This document shows positions 54,501 through 64,000 of a DNA stretch of 64,000 bases, one piece after another. The notes beneath the pieces were generated by a model. The model saw only the letters and a list, made by a program, of their open reading frames with translations, ran no database searches and had not been told where the DNA came from. The DNA is from Ipomoea triloba (Eukaryota > Streptophyta > Magnoliopsida > Solanales > Convolvulaceae). The translations under genes and the position numbers were made by a program. The stretch spans positions 9,764,118-9,828,117 of the forward strand of contig NC_044923.1 of assembly GCF_003576645.1 (NCBI RefSeq). The letters run 5' to 3'. Position 1 is the stretch's first letter; each line of letters starts with the position of its first letter.

Positions 54501-55477
54501 TTTTCAACTTTGCTTCTAATTTTATGAGGCCCTTACTTCTCCTATTACCACGGGCTCTTTTAATACCTTCAAGGCGAGCTTCAATTCTTTTGTTTTCTTT
54601 TGTTAGTAGCTCCAAGTTCATTTTTGCTCCAATTGATCACCGTCGATGCTGTCCTGCTTAGGTTCTTATTAAGGTCGTCATCATCCTTCCAATTTATAGC
54701 CACATTGTGCTCAAATTTCTCGTGGATAGTCCAGGCAGCATTGAACATGAACCTATCTTTTCTGTAATTTTTCCTGGGATTTTCCAGTCTGATGCATAGG
54801 GGTAAATGATCAGAGTGGGATGAGACAACATGTTGGACATGAGTTTCCGGGAAGCGGTCAATCTATTCTGGAGAACAAACTGCTCTATCAAGTCTAGCAC
54901 CCCTAAAGTGCTCTGAGTTTTTGCCTCTTGTCCATGTAAACTTGGGGCCAGAGAATCCTATGTCCACCATTCCTTCTCTATCAAGCCAAGCTTTGAATTT
55001 GGTGCATCTATTAGCCGCAAATGTATCTGGATTACTGACCTCTTCTGCACATGTAATTGAATTGAAGTCACCAATTGCCATCCAAGGTCCCTCAATACTT
55101 CCTTGAACTCTTCCAAGGTTCTCCCAAAGTCTGTTCCTGAGGTGTAATGAAGGGCTTCCGTAGACGCATGCCAGATTCCATTTTCTGTTACTCTCATAAA
55201 TGATATCCACCAACGCGAACTGTGGATGGGTTAAACGAATGTCCACTATCCAACATTCGTTCCACATAATCCAGATACCACCACTGAATCCTAGAGCTTC
55301 AATCCGCATCCATTGGTCCAAAGCTAGCTTCCTGCAAACTTTGTCTGCTTCACTGCCTGATATTTTTGGTTCAAGAAGACACATAAGCTTTGGTTTGTAA
55401 GTAGCAATAATGTGTTTGGCAGCTCTAAGGAAGGACTTAGACGCTGCCCCTTGGCAGTTCCAACTAATAATCGTCAT
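51564..55477 (-). pseudogene. LINE ORF2: endonuclease, reverse transcriptase, RNase H
   Basis: It starts at MTIISWNCQGA (55477). The endonuclease has CLLEPKISG, AIGDFNSI and FTWTRG...RLDRAV. A TAG follows SPE, where Trp is usual. RT motifs are PYKAPGPDGFHAGF, FRPISLCNVSYKVITK, IKIDLEKAYDRISW and RQGDSISPYIF. The catalytic F/YADD box reads FFANDLVLF because codon 53423-53425 is AAC, so one of the two catalytic aspartates is lost. A zinc-finger segment (CRTC...H..C) and an RNase H (LNVDGCF, AMEAETKALEMGL, QTDCEEL, REQNMVADFLA) end the protein at 51564. Frameshifts near 54060 and 53165 and stops separate the pieces. Confidence 0.9.
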
Positions 55478-55830
55478 AAAGACAGACAAAAAAAAGGGGA
55501 AAGACACACACAACGGGAGAAAGAAGAAACACAAAAATGTGCCAGCCAAACCGCTCAGACCTCCATCGCATCCTCCGGGGAGGATACGATGGGGTCACCA
55601 TTACTCGCAGAAGGGAGATCCTCATCCATAATAACATGCATGGCGTCAGGGGGGTCACCATGATGTTCACCATCTTCATTTATATGGAAAACAATGAGCG
55701 ATTCGTCGTTGTTGTGGCATATGATTGTGTTACTCGTGTGATTCCCGTTCTTATTACTACCCCAGACCACGGTGTGTTCTTCCTGTGCTGTTGCTTTTTT
55801 ACTTCGACTTGTGCTTCCCTCTGTTTTGTT

Positions 55831-57489
55831 CTACTTCTCTGTGGAGTCTGACTGATTTTTCCTCATTTCATCTCCCTGTGGTGTACTTGTTCTTAGTTGT
55901 TTTTCGTTAATTTGATAGATGGGTCTTTTTCCTTTGCTTGGTAGTTTTCCACTAGCACTTGGGCCGTTCTCAATGGGTATTTCCATATTGTCTTGGGTTT
56001 CATCATCATTTTCCCCTTCAATTTCTAAAACATAAAATCTTGAGTTCCCGTGGTTGTCTTTTGGTTTTGGTTGTGGTGTGTTAGCTTTGCTTTTGTCAGA
56101 GTTGTCACTTTTTTGAGTTTCTCCTCTGCCATTCCCCATACTTTTCCCATACCCTCCTCTGCCACGCCTTGGGTTTCTCGCTGCCAGCATCCATGGACCA
56201 AACGACTCTGTCATTTCCGGTGCTTGTCTCACGTGCTTTGTCAGACACTCCACTCAGTTTGTCTCTAACGTGCTTGTCCTCCCGTTATCCCCATCCTCCG
56301 TCGACGACTGTTCTCCCTCTTCGCCTTTCTCCGGGATATTCATTGGGCAACCTTCATCTCTGTGTCCGTATTTCCCACATTTGAAGCAGACCAGATAAAG
56401 GCCTTCATATTCAATTTTGCAGACTTTATCAGTTAGATCAAATTTGGAGAGCAGGGGCTTAGTATATCAACCTCCACACAGAGTCTAGCAAATTTTCCCC
56501 TTGAAACAAGGCTTGTCGCATAATCCATCTTGATAGTTTTTCCTATTTTGTTTCCAATCTTCTCAAGGAATCCATGGGTATAGTATTCAATTGACAGTGT
56601 GGGGAATCTGACCCAGACCAAAATATTTTCAGTGTTCTCATTCCAAGGATCAAAATTTGGCTTCCATTTTTTGACAATGAGATAATGATCCATTACCATC
56701 CATGGCCCCCCATACTTGGCGAACTCATAATCATCAACTGATCCGAACCTGACTATGAAGTAGTAATTTTCAAGGGCGATGAGTTCCATTCTTGCTTTGG
56801 GTTTCCACATTGCTTTTAATCTGTTATGGAGGTAGTTGTATCCCACTTTTCTTCCTAGTACCTTTACGATGAGTGATTGCCTCCATGGCCTTCTCAAGTT
56901 TACCTTTACGATGAGTGATTGCCTCCATGGCCTTCTCAAGTTGCGTTTTTCTTCCTTGGTTAGGAGGATTTTTGGGCATCTAGTGCGTTTTTCTTCCTTG
57001 GTTAGGAGGATTTTTGGGCATCTAGAAGTAGTCATTTTCAAGGGCGATGAGTTCCATTCTTGCTTTGGGTCTCCACATTGCTTTTAATCTGTTATGGAGG
57101 TAGTTGTATCCCACTTTTCTTCCTAGTACCTTTACGATGAGTGATTGCCTCCATGGCCTTCTCAAGTTGCGTTTTTCTTCCTTGGTTAGGAGGATTTTTG
57201 GGCATCTAGGGTCGTCGCACTTGTCTCCTTGTTCATCATCATCCGAGACGTCATCTTCTTCAGTGGTATCATTTCTTCCCCATCCGGTGACCATCTCACT
57301 GTATGAGAGTCTCTGTTCTTCCATGCATGGTGGTGATTTATCTCCTGGGTTTGATTCAATGCCTTCCATTTCCTCAACCCTGGGGGGACCTTCCTCCCTT
57401 GTTTCTTGGGAGGTTTTCGTCTTCTTCTTGCTTCTTGTCAGCAGGTCTTCGTCTTCTTGGGAGTGCCAGGGAGCAGAGTTCTCAATCAT
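55831..57489 (-). pseudogene. LINE ORF1: nucleic-acid-binding protein with DUF4283 and zinc knuckle
   Basis: It starts at 57489 with an acidic region. The DUF4283-like domain follows (RRPWRQSLIVKVLGRKVG, NRLKAMWRPKARMELIAL, GPWMVMDHYLIVKKW, WVRFPTLSIEYY), then a CCHC knuckle CFKCGKYGHRDEGC (about 56340-56390) and a basic Gly/Arg tail. A tandem duplication of 268 bp offset (56859 versus 57127) breaks the frame, and two adjacent 42-bp (14-codon) duplications lie inside it. A stop after the knuckle ends the frame early. The protein normally binds LINE RNA. Confidence 0.82.
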
Positions 57490-57567
57490 TCTCGAATCTT
57501 CTTTCTCTCTCTACCACATTTTCTCACACTAGTCTTTGAACCTAACTTCTTTTGGGCTATTTTATTT

Positions 57568-60135
57568 AAGAAAATACATCAATTATGGGTCTATTTGATA
57601 TATTATTTAATTGGACCACCTCATCTTAAATTGGACCATATTTATTTCAATGAGCTATTTTTTTGTGTGATATATTAATTCACATGTATACATTGATTTG
57701 GGCCAGCAATTTTTTTTTGAGAACTATATTGTTTTCAAAATACCATTCAAATTATTATTTGAATTTACTATTTATGCTCCGAAATTAAATTGCTAGTTTG
57801 TGCAATTTATATGGTTGACATGATTTTATGAGTTCATATGTAAATTCTGTCACATTTGCATAATATATAGTTTCTTTATGCAAATAATAAGTGGACTCTC
57901 GTTTTTAGCCAGCCATAGTATATATATATATATTTGAAAAATCTAGATCTTGGTTGTTACCAAAATATGAATTTACCAATTTTATTTTGGACGGGAGCAC
58001 GTCTTTAACGTAGGCCCTTGAAATTGATATTTATTTCAATCCCATATCCTGTCGATAGCCCTATAAAAATCCCTGAAGGATTGCTTTGACTACAAATATC
58101 ATTGATCTTTTCTAAGTCACAATTTGGCTGATTTAACTTTAGATTTCAAGGTTTTCCGTCAGCAATTGACTTAATCAGCTATACACAATTGTGTCCCAAA
58201 CTTAAGTTATTCAACTAGTCAAGGACAACTTCATATAACTTTTGGCCTAGCAGCAAAGTATGTTTCACGTGTGGATATAAAAGGCACTGTTCACGTGCGT
58301 GCCAAACCCTGCCATTACAATTATTTGATATTCTTTGCTTTAATTTTATTAAAGCTATTCTGGCACTTTTTGAAGAAACATACCATGCTTATGATTATTT
58401 GGTGTGCCATAAAAGTTATGCCAAGACCCACACAAGTATTGATATCCTTTTGGGGGACATCATACTTGACATATTCAAATCTAACTCACTGCATATTAAT
58501 ATAAATCCCCCATCAACCTAGTACGTGTACACATTTCCATTTTGCGTTCCTTTTTTTTTAGTGTGCAGTCCAATTATTATCACCACCATTGCGTATCTTT
58601 ATGGGCTATAACACTCCGTCTGTTTACATAGAGCCCATGATAGGGAATCAATAGATACGCTGACTGCATACTGAAGATCTGTTTCACGGCATTAGGGGGA
58701 GATATATCCAAATTTAAATGCCGAGAAATCCATGAAATGAAATGGATAATATGTACCATAAGTGTTCTTTATTGAATTGTAAATGAGCATAGTATTACTA
58801 AATTTGATCCTTGATGGATTTATAATTACAACATGTTTGTTGTTGAAATACAAAGCCTTTACTTAATAGTAAAGCAATTAACTGAGTAATTTCCTCATGA
58901 AGTAGGAAAATGTAAAAATCAAAATATACCGTAGTTCTTATTGAATCATAAAGAGCTTAATGGTATTAGCTCCAAAAACGAATTTTAGAACTTAAAGGAC
59001 TTGGAAAACCAAGTATTATCTCGACTTGCAAATCGAGTATTCCCTTGAAAGTTATATACATCAATCAGTCTATTTTTTTTAGAAAGATGTCTTTAACGCA
59101 TTTCATATTGACTCATCACACTAATGGTTATATCTCTTGAAGAAGATAAGGAACCGTTTAGACTCAAAATTGATACTGAGGACACTTTAGGACCTGGAGT
59201 CCATTTCTTCATTATTATTTTATGGGAGGACAATAAAAGTGTGTTTTTAAGTAGGTATGGTTAATGAATATTGACTATATTCAACCTACATAGGCTCCAG
59301 AAGAGTCGCGAGATCATTGTATAAAATGTTAACTTATAGTGACAATCCTGAAGATTGCCATATCATCTCCTCTACGTTCCTTTTGAAACAGTTATTCTAT
59401 TTTAAGCAATGTAGAAATCGAAGATTGTTATGTTCAGGGGGAGATGTGGACTACATTTACTTAAATCAATCCTAAAGATTGGGTGGGTCCTAAAAGGACC
59501 AACAATTGTACTCTTTTGCAATCTATATACCATGTACTCTTTTCCTCACTAGATTTTTCCCATTGGGTTTTTCTAGTGTGGTTTTTAACGAGGCATGAGT
59601 ATAATATAATAAACGGGGAGAAAGTTGCAAATAAATACTTAAATAGACGAACCCCGAAATCCTGAAGATTATGCCCTGAAGGCTTATGATTGTACTCTTT
59701 TTCCCTTAACTAAGTTTTTTCCCATCGGGTTTTCTAAAGTTAAGGTTTTTAACGAGGCAATCAGGAAGGATGTTGTCTTCACGGGGAGCAACAACATACA
59801 CAGAGATTATTGGTCCAGAAGACCACCAACTCTTGCGAATCCTGAAGATTAAACGCAACAAGTTATGGTTGTACTTTTTCCCTTAACTAAGTTTTTTCCC
59901 ACTGGGTTTTCTTAGTGTAAGGTTTTTAATGAGGAAACCAGGACTATATATAAATGAGTTTATAAATATCATGTACTCTTTTTTTCAACTAGGTTTTTCC
60001 CACGTGGTTTTCCTAGTGAAGTTTTTAACGAGGCATGCATATGTTAATTAAATTCAACTAGGTTTTTCCCACGTGGTTTTCCTAGTGAAGTTTTTAACGA
60101 AGCAAGATCGTAGACAAATAATGTCCAAGGGGGAG
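57568..60135. other. Copia interior, right part; no coding frame recognised
   Basis: AT-rich sequence ending in four or five diverged copies of a ~60-130-bp unit containing TTTTTCCCACTGGGTTTTC and GTTTTTAACGAGGCA (59520-60110), then the polypurine tract. GGGGGAGAT words at 58694 and 59438 look like decayed polypurine tracts. Confidence 0.6.
60126..60135 (+). other. Polypurine tract of Copia-type element
   Basis: CAAGGGGGAG directly before the TG of the right LTR; it primes plus-strand synthesis. Confidence 0.75.
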
Positions 60136-60355
60136 TGTTATAAATATTTGTATTTAGTGGACATTATTAGGAATTATTATGTAACAGACATATTTATGTC
60201 TTCATTATGTTTCCGTTATGATTCAGTATTATATATACAAAGTCAGGCTAATGAAATATTCTCTCTCTCCCTATTTCCTGTCTCTCTGTTTCTTTTCAAT
60301 TACTTGCAATGTCCATCGGGCAGGCTAATAGCCAACGGGCACCAAAATCTCAACA
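60136..60355 (+). repeat. Right LTR of Copia-type element
   Basis: 220 bp, TGTTATAAATATTTG to AATCTCAACA, followed by the TCATT duplication. Confidence 0.9.
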
Positions 60356-60360
60356 TCATT

Positions 60361-60607
60361 GACATTTTTAACATAATTTAAATTTTATCCACTCAATCAA
60401 TTTTCTGGTTCGTCCCTGGTTACCAAAGACACGAGGGAAATTAAGAGAGCACTGGGACTCTGGGAGATGAATAGAAACTTGCAGTTGATGTGGCGAGCTG
60501 TTCACAATACTATTTTGACCCCAAAAAAAGTATTCTGACAACATTGATGTTGTTTCGTCAGAATACTTTAATTGTGTCAAACATTCTTGATTATAGTGAT
60601 GGAAAGA

Positions 60608-60649
<42 letters not shown>

Positions 60650-61550
60650 ATCCAGTGAGACCACCCTAGTTAGATGAGACTGTGAGATTAGATCTTGATC
60701 GTTTTTTTTTTTTTTTTTTTTNNNNNNNNNNNNNNNNNNNNNNNNNNNNNNNNNNNNNNNNNNNNNNNNNNNNNNNNNNNNNNNNNNNNNNNNNNTTTTT
60801 TTTTTTTTTTTTTTGTGGGATGATTGAGATTAATATATATTTTTTATTTGGGCCCTAAAATTAATTAGAATGAGAGCATCTATGTAATTTCACTGAGTTT
60901 GTGCATCTTTAGAATTTCGCATCCTGTGTATATTGCGTTTATTTCCTTCTCATCCCTTCAAGTCCACCACCCCAAACTCTGCTTCACGCCATCTGTCATC
61001 GGAAACCACCGAGATTGATGCTTTCCCAGCCAACCCTCATCGTCGTTAAACCCATTATGGACATCGTTTGACCCGTCTTTCTCTGGCCTGTCCGCAATAG
61101 CTTTCGAAATAGAACAAGAGATCCTAGTTCCAAGGTATGTAGTTCACTGAATTTCAAGATTCAATCTTTTATTCCTTTTCTTTTCAGATTACTTCTCTAT
61201 AATGAAAATCAAATCATCATCATCACCATCTAATTTTATTTTGAGTAGTATTTCAAAATTTTTATATATTATTGTTACTTTTTGGGTAAGGGGGTTTGGT
61301 TTTTGCAATCTCAACACTAACTTTCTCTGATTTTGTCGTGCCGATGGGCGCTTGGGTTATATATTTTGTTGTTTTTTTCTGGCCGAGTTGGGTGGGGCTA
61401 GGTGGCGATGGAGGCGATGCGCGCGGAGTGGTATTGTTTCGTGTTTTTTTTTGGGGTGGGTTGTCGACCAGTTGAGGAGTTGTGGGGATATATTTATAGT
61501 TTTGATATTCATATACTGTATGCTGTGTTGAGTGAAGAGAAACATGTAAT
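60361..61550. other. Unassigned AT-rich region with assembly gap
   Basis: It contains a (TA)n microsatellite (60613-60648) and poly-T on both sides of a 74-base N run (60722-60795). An exon-like CT-rich segment ends in AAGGTATGT near 61137. No gene recognised. Confidence 0.45.
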
Positions 61551-61728
61551 GGAAGATATCACAGATTAGGATGTTAGATTCCCTTTTTAATTATGGATTT
61601 GTGTAGATACATAATGATAGAATCATAGGAAATAAAATAATGGAAGATATCACAGATTAGGATGTTAGATTCCCTTTTTAATTATGGATTTGTGTAGATA
61701 CATAATGATAGAATCATAGGAAATAAAA
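61550..61728. repeat. Tandem duplication of about 88 bp
   Basis: The block TGGAAGATATCACAGATTAG ... GGAAATAAAATAA occurs twice in a row, with near-perfect identity. Confidence 0.85.
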
Positions 61729-62149
61729 TAAAGGTAGACGAGAAATGCTCACCTTCAAAATTCTAAGAAAAAAGGAAAGGGGAAAATATGATTCAGAACT
61801 TAAATGCCCAATTTTTCATATGATGGGAGAGAAATCCGATGCTCGTATTTTTGTTATAAGTCAGGGACATTTTACTAGTTTTAGCTTTTATTAGAATAAA
61901 CTTAGGTAAAGTTGCTGATGTGCTATGAAACTGTCCAATGTATAATTGCATGTGGAGAACTGGAGACGGATAGAGGCAAATGTAACTTCATTGCTAACGC
62001 CTAAGGAGTTTGGTGGGGCTAGTTGGCGATGGTGGCGGTATACGTGGAGTGGTATTGTTTCGTGTTTTTTGGGGTGAGTTGTTGTGTATTGTTGGCGGGT
62101 TTGTTATTTTGTTGATTATCACCGGTGATTCTATATTCTTTCAGTGATT

Positions 62150-62970
62150 GCATTTTTGGCATGCGGTATGTGCGTTGTTGTTTTGGATAGAACATGTGTG
62201 ATCTAGGCTTCCGTTGTCATGTCGTGTGTGTTTCGTAGTGATAGGTGGGGTGGTGTATTTATGTGTGCGTGCTTGCCTTTTTAGTGTGTATTTTTATATG
62301 TTTCTTGGTGTTTGTTGTCGATGGGTGTACATGGGGGGAGGAGGGTTCCCCGTATGTGCAACTTTAATAAACAGTGTGTGCATTTGTGTTTTTGTTGGAC
62401 TTTGCATTTAAGTTGCACGGTGTGTGCGGTGGATGTATATAACTTTTACACTTTAAAAAAGTTTAATATTTTATACAAATTATATTTCTTTAAACCATAA
62501 GAATATGTTTTTTGGGTTTGCGTGTGAATGGTAGAATGGTAGGACTGTTATTGTTTCTTGTATGGGGTTTTTGTAGTGGGAATTTTTTTTTGTGATGTAT
62601 TAGAAATATTTCTTTTCGTGTTGGGGTGTGTGTGTAAGAGTGGTGGAGTGTGTGCATGGATATAGGAAATAAGTGTGATGTTGATCATTTTCACTGTGTG
62701 CGGGTCAGTCTTGGCGTGTGTGCGTAGTCTAACATCATATTTTAGTGTATGCATTTTAGTTTTGAAGTATGTGCGTACACGTAGTGGTGGAGTGTGTGCA
62801 TGATTGAGATTATATTAGGAAATAAGTGTGGTAATGTTTGAGATATGATGCTCTCTAATCATAATTAAATATTGCTGTGCATATAATATTACATGTGCAT
62901 ATTTAGGTGTGTGCGTATCAATTTTGTGTGCGTGCAATTGTGCCCAATTAGCTGAAATGTTTGTATGTGC
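62150..62970. repeat. TG-rich segment
   Basis: Dense GTGTGCG / GTGTGCAT words on the plus strand; mirrored by a CA-rich segment at 63270-63900. It contains no recognised gene. Confidence 0.6.
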
Positions 62971-62972
62971 AG

Positions 62973-63113
62973 GCAATAACAAGGGCGGGCTCAGGTAAGA
63001 GCCTGAAATCAGCAAAGGAACTAACTGCTCGAAGAAACGTAAGTGCAAAAACCGTGTGTTGAACGTGCAACCAGTTAGCTCACCACCACAGTCAGAATTG
63101 TCCCAAAATGTAG
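62973..63113 (+). pseudogene. FAR1/FRS-like or MULE transposase C-terminal exon with zinc knuckle
   Basis: After a TGTGCAG acceptor one frame runs 47 codons to TAG at 63111-63113. It has a basic Ser/Lys/Ala stretch, then C-x2-C-x4-H...C (TCNQLAHHHSQNCPKM) as at the end of FAR1-related proteins and MULE transposases. An in-frame TGA at 63060-63062 lies inside the knuckle. No upstream transposase core was found in the window. Confidence 0.45.
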
Positions 63114-64000
63114 AATATAGAGTTGTAATTTCATTTTTTTTTCACTTGAACCGCTATTGTAAACAAAATGTTTTTTTTAACCGTTGAATAAAATAACCGC
63201 TCTAGCATTATGATTTTTAAATCATCAAGTGAATTGATATTTTCGTTAGCCATGTGCATGTATGTGTGATAGTCTTTGCATAAAATAAATCTCACATCCT
63301 CCATGCCCTATCCCGTGCGACTGCACACATTTGCACACTCCCCCACTCCTAATGCACACGCCCGACATAAGAACCCATTGTACAAACAAATTAATACATC
63401 ATTTTGCACACGTCTCACAGATCAAATTCACGTACACACACATTGCATTAAATCAAGCTCTGTGTCAGTATAATGCACACTCCGATAACCATCAACGCAC
63501 ACACTATACTCTACGTCCAGTGAAACGCATATAGCTCAACTAGCATGTGCACACGCTTTTCAGCGAAACGCACTCATCCTCAGTAGTGTCTACACACACA
63601 CGCACTAGAATACTTCCCATGCACACATTATCATTTTATACCCATTAAATACTAACTATTGATTGTGGGTTCTTAGGGTGGTTATACACTCTTTATACGA
63701 GCATAATACTACATACTCGATCTTCTATATTTATTTATTGCCTTAGTTTCTCGTGTTACAAACGTCAAATACACCTACACATTGCATTAAATCAAGCTAC
63801 GTGTCAGTAAAATGCACCCTCCGATAACCTTCAACGCACACGCTATACTCTAGGTCCAGTGAAACGCACATAGATCAACTAGCGTGTGCACACGCTGTTC
63901 ATAAGTGGCAAGTAACTATATAAACAAGTACAATCGTGAAAAAACATTCATCAAAATCTGTAACGGCTCAACCAAGATGATAACAATATAAAGACAAATG
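63114..64000. other. No gene recognised to the window end
   Basis: Apart from the CA-rich repeats the sequence is AT-rich. Short frames at 63276 and 63331 follow the CA repeats and have no known features. Confidence 0.5.
63270..63900. repeat. CA-rich segment with ~130-bp direct duplication
   Basis: Rich in TGCACAC and CGCACAC words. 63425-63558 and 63768-63898 are diverged direct copies (shared CATTGCATTAAATCAAGC, CTCCGATAACC, GTCCAGTGAAACGCA). It is roughly the complement in composition of the TG-rich segment at 62150-62970. Confidence 0.7.

Larger units (their letters stand above)
51495..57567 (-). mobile_element. L1-type LINE, near full length, inactive
   Basis: It contains ORF1 (DUF4283-like domain and zinc knuckle) and ORF2 (endonuclease, RT, RNase H). 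An A-rich 3' tail lies at 51511-51530 on the minus strand. The flanks TTGGGGTATTTTATTT (51495-51510) and TTGGGCTATTTTATTT (57552-57567) form a 16-bp target duplication with one mismatch. Plant L1 elements carry an RNase H domain, as here. Both ORFs are broken. Confidence 0.9.
48384..60360 (+). mobile_element. Copia-type LTR retrotransposon with nested insertions, no pol seen
   Basis: LTRs 48389-48631 and 60136-60355 start TGTTATAAATATTTG and end AATCTCAACA, and the flanking duplication is TCATT (48384-48388, 60356-60360). The left LTR is followed by CGTTATCAGCAC, a known primer-type site, and the right one is preceded by the polypurine tract CAAGGGGGAG. The 3' interior carries the repeated phrase CTAGGTTTTTCCCA...TTTTTAACGAGGCA, seen in small plant Copia elements. 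No gag-pol frame survives. A TRIM, an LTR fragment and a LINE lie inside. Confidence 0.85.

Noticed and set aside
60613..60648. TA repeat as a regulatory element
   Set aside because: A simple microsatellite; similar tracts occur at 14740 and 23910.

Overview
This is a repeat-rich plant nuclear window, almost certainly from a eudicot. The evidence is plant Ty3/gypsy (Tat and Tekay-like), Copia, LINE-L1, CACTA, hAT, MULE, Harbinger and Helitron signatures, GT-AG introns, and one recognisable host gene, a D-cysteine desulfhydrase 2-like gene with introns. Three runs of N (17299; 50526-50550; 60722-60795) show it is a draft assembly, and two of them sit at suspicious duplications. The species cannot be named from the sequence.

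Layout. 1-7900: a decayed Tat-lineage gypsy element on the minus strand (5' LTR, primer site, gag, protease, RT, two RNase H domains, integrase), followed by a 76-bp tandem array and a spliced open frame on the opposite strand. 7901-~11060: remains of a second Tat element on the plus strand with the same plan and its own antisense coiled-coil frame. 11370-25672: LTR and gag fragments of another gypsy family, interrupted at 14220-24253 by a hAT-like element. A 9.1-kb CACTA element lies inside the hAT; it carries a Tekay-type solo LTR and exon fragments of two host genes (CWC22-like and dynamin DRP2-like). 25673-27184: 5'-truncated Helitron with PIF1-type helicase remains.

28726-38984: a MULE with long inverted ends and a perfect 9-bp target duplication. 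It contains an 8.8-kb LTR retrotransposon without gag-pol, which contains a Harbinger MITE and another inverted-repeat element. 40014-44312: the D-CDES2-like gene, with a MITE and solo LTR in its introns. 44809-48020: two minus-strand Helitron-like repeats.

48389-60355: a Copia-type element defined by matching LTRs and a 5-bp target duplication. Its interior holds a TRIM, a gap with inverted duplication, and a 6-kb L1 LINE on the minus strand. 60356-64000: AT-rich sequence and a GT/CA-rich region with a FAR1/FRS-like zinc-knuckle exon, probably from a MULE-type transposase.

Most coding sequence here belongs to dead transposons. The D-CDES2-like gene is the only likely functional host gene. 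The most unusual signal is the antisense, intron-containing coiled-coil frame conserved in position in two Tat elements.
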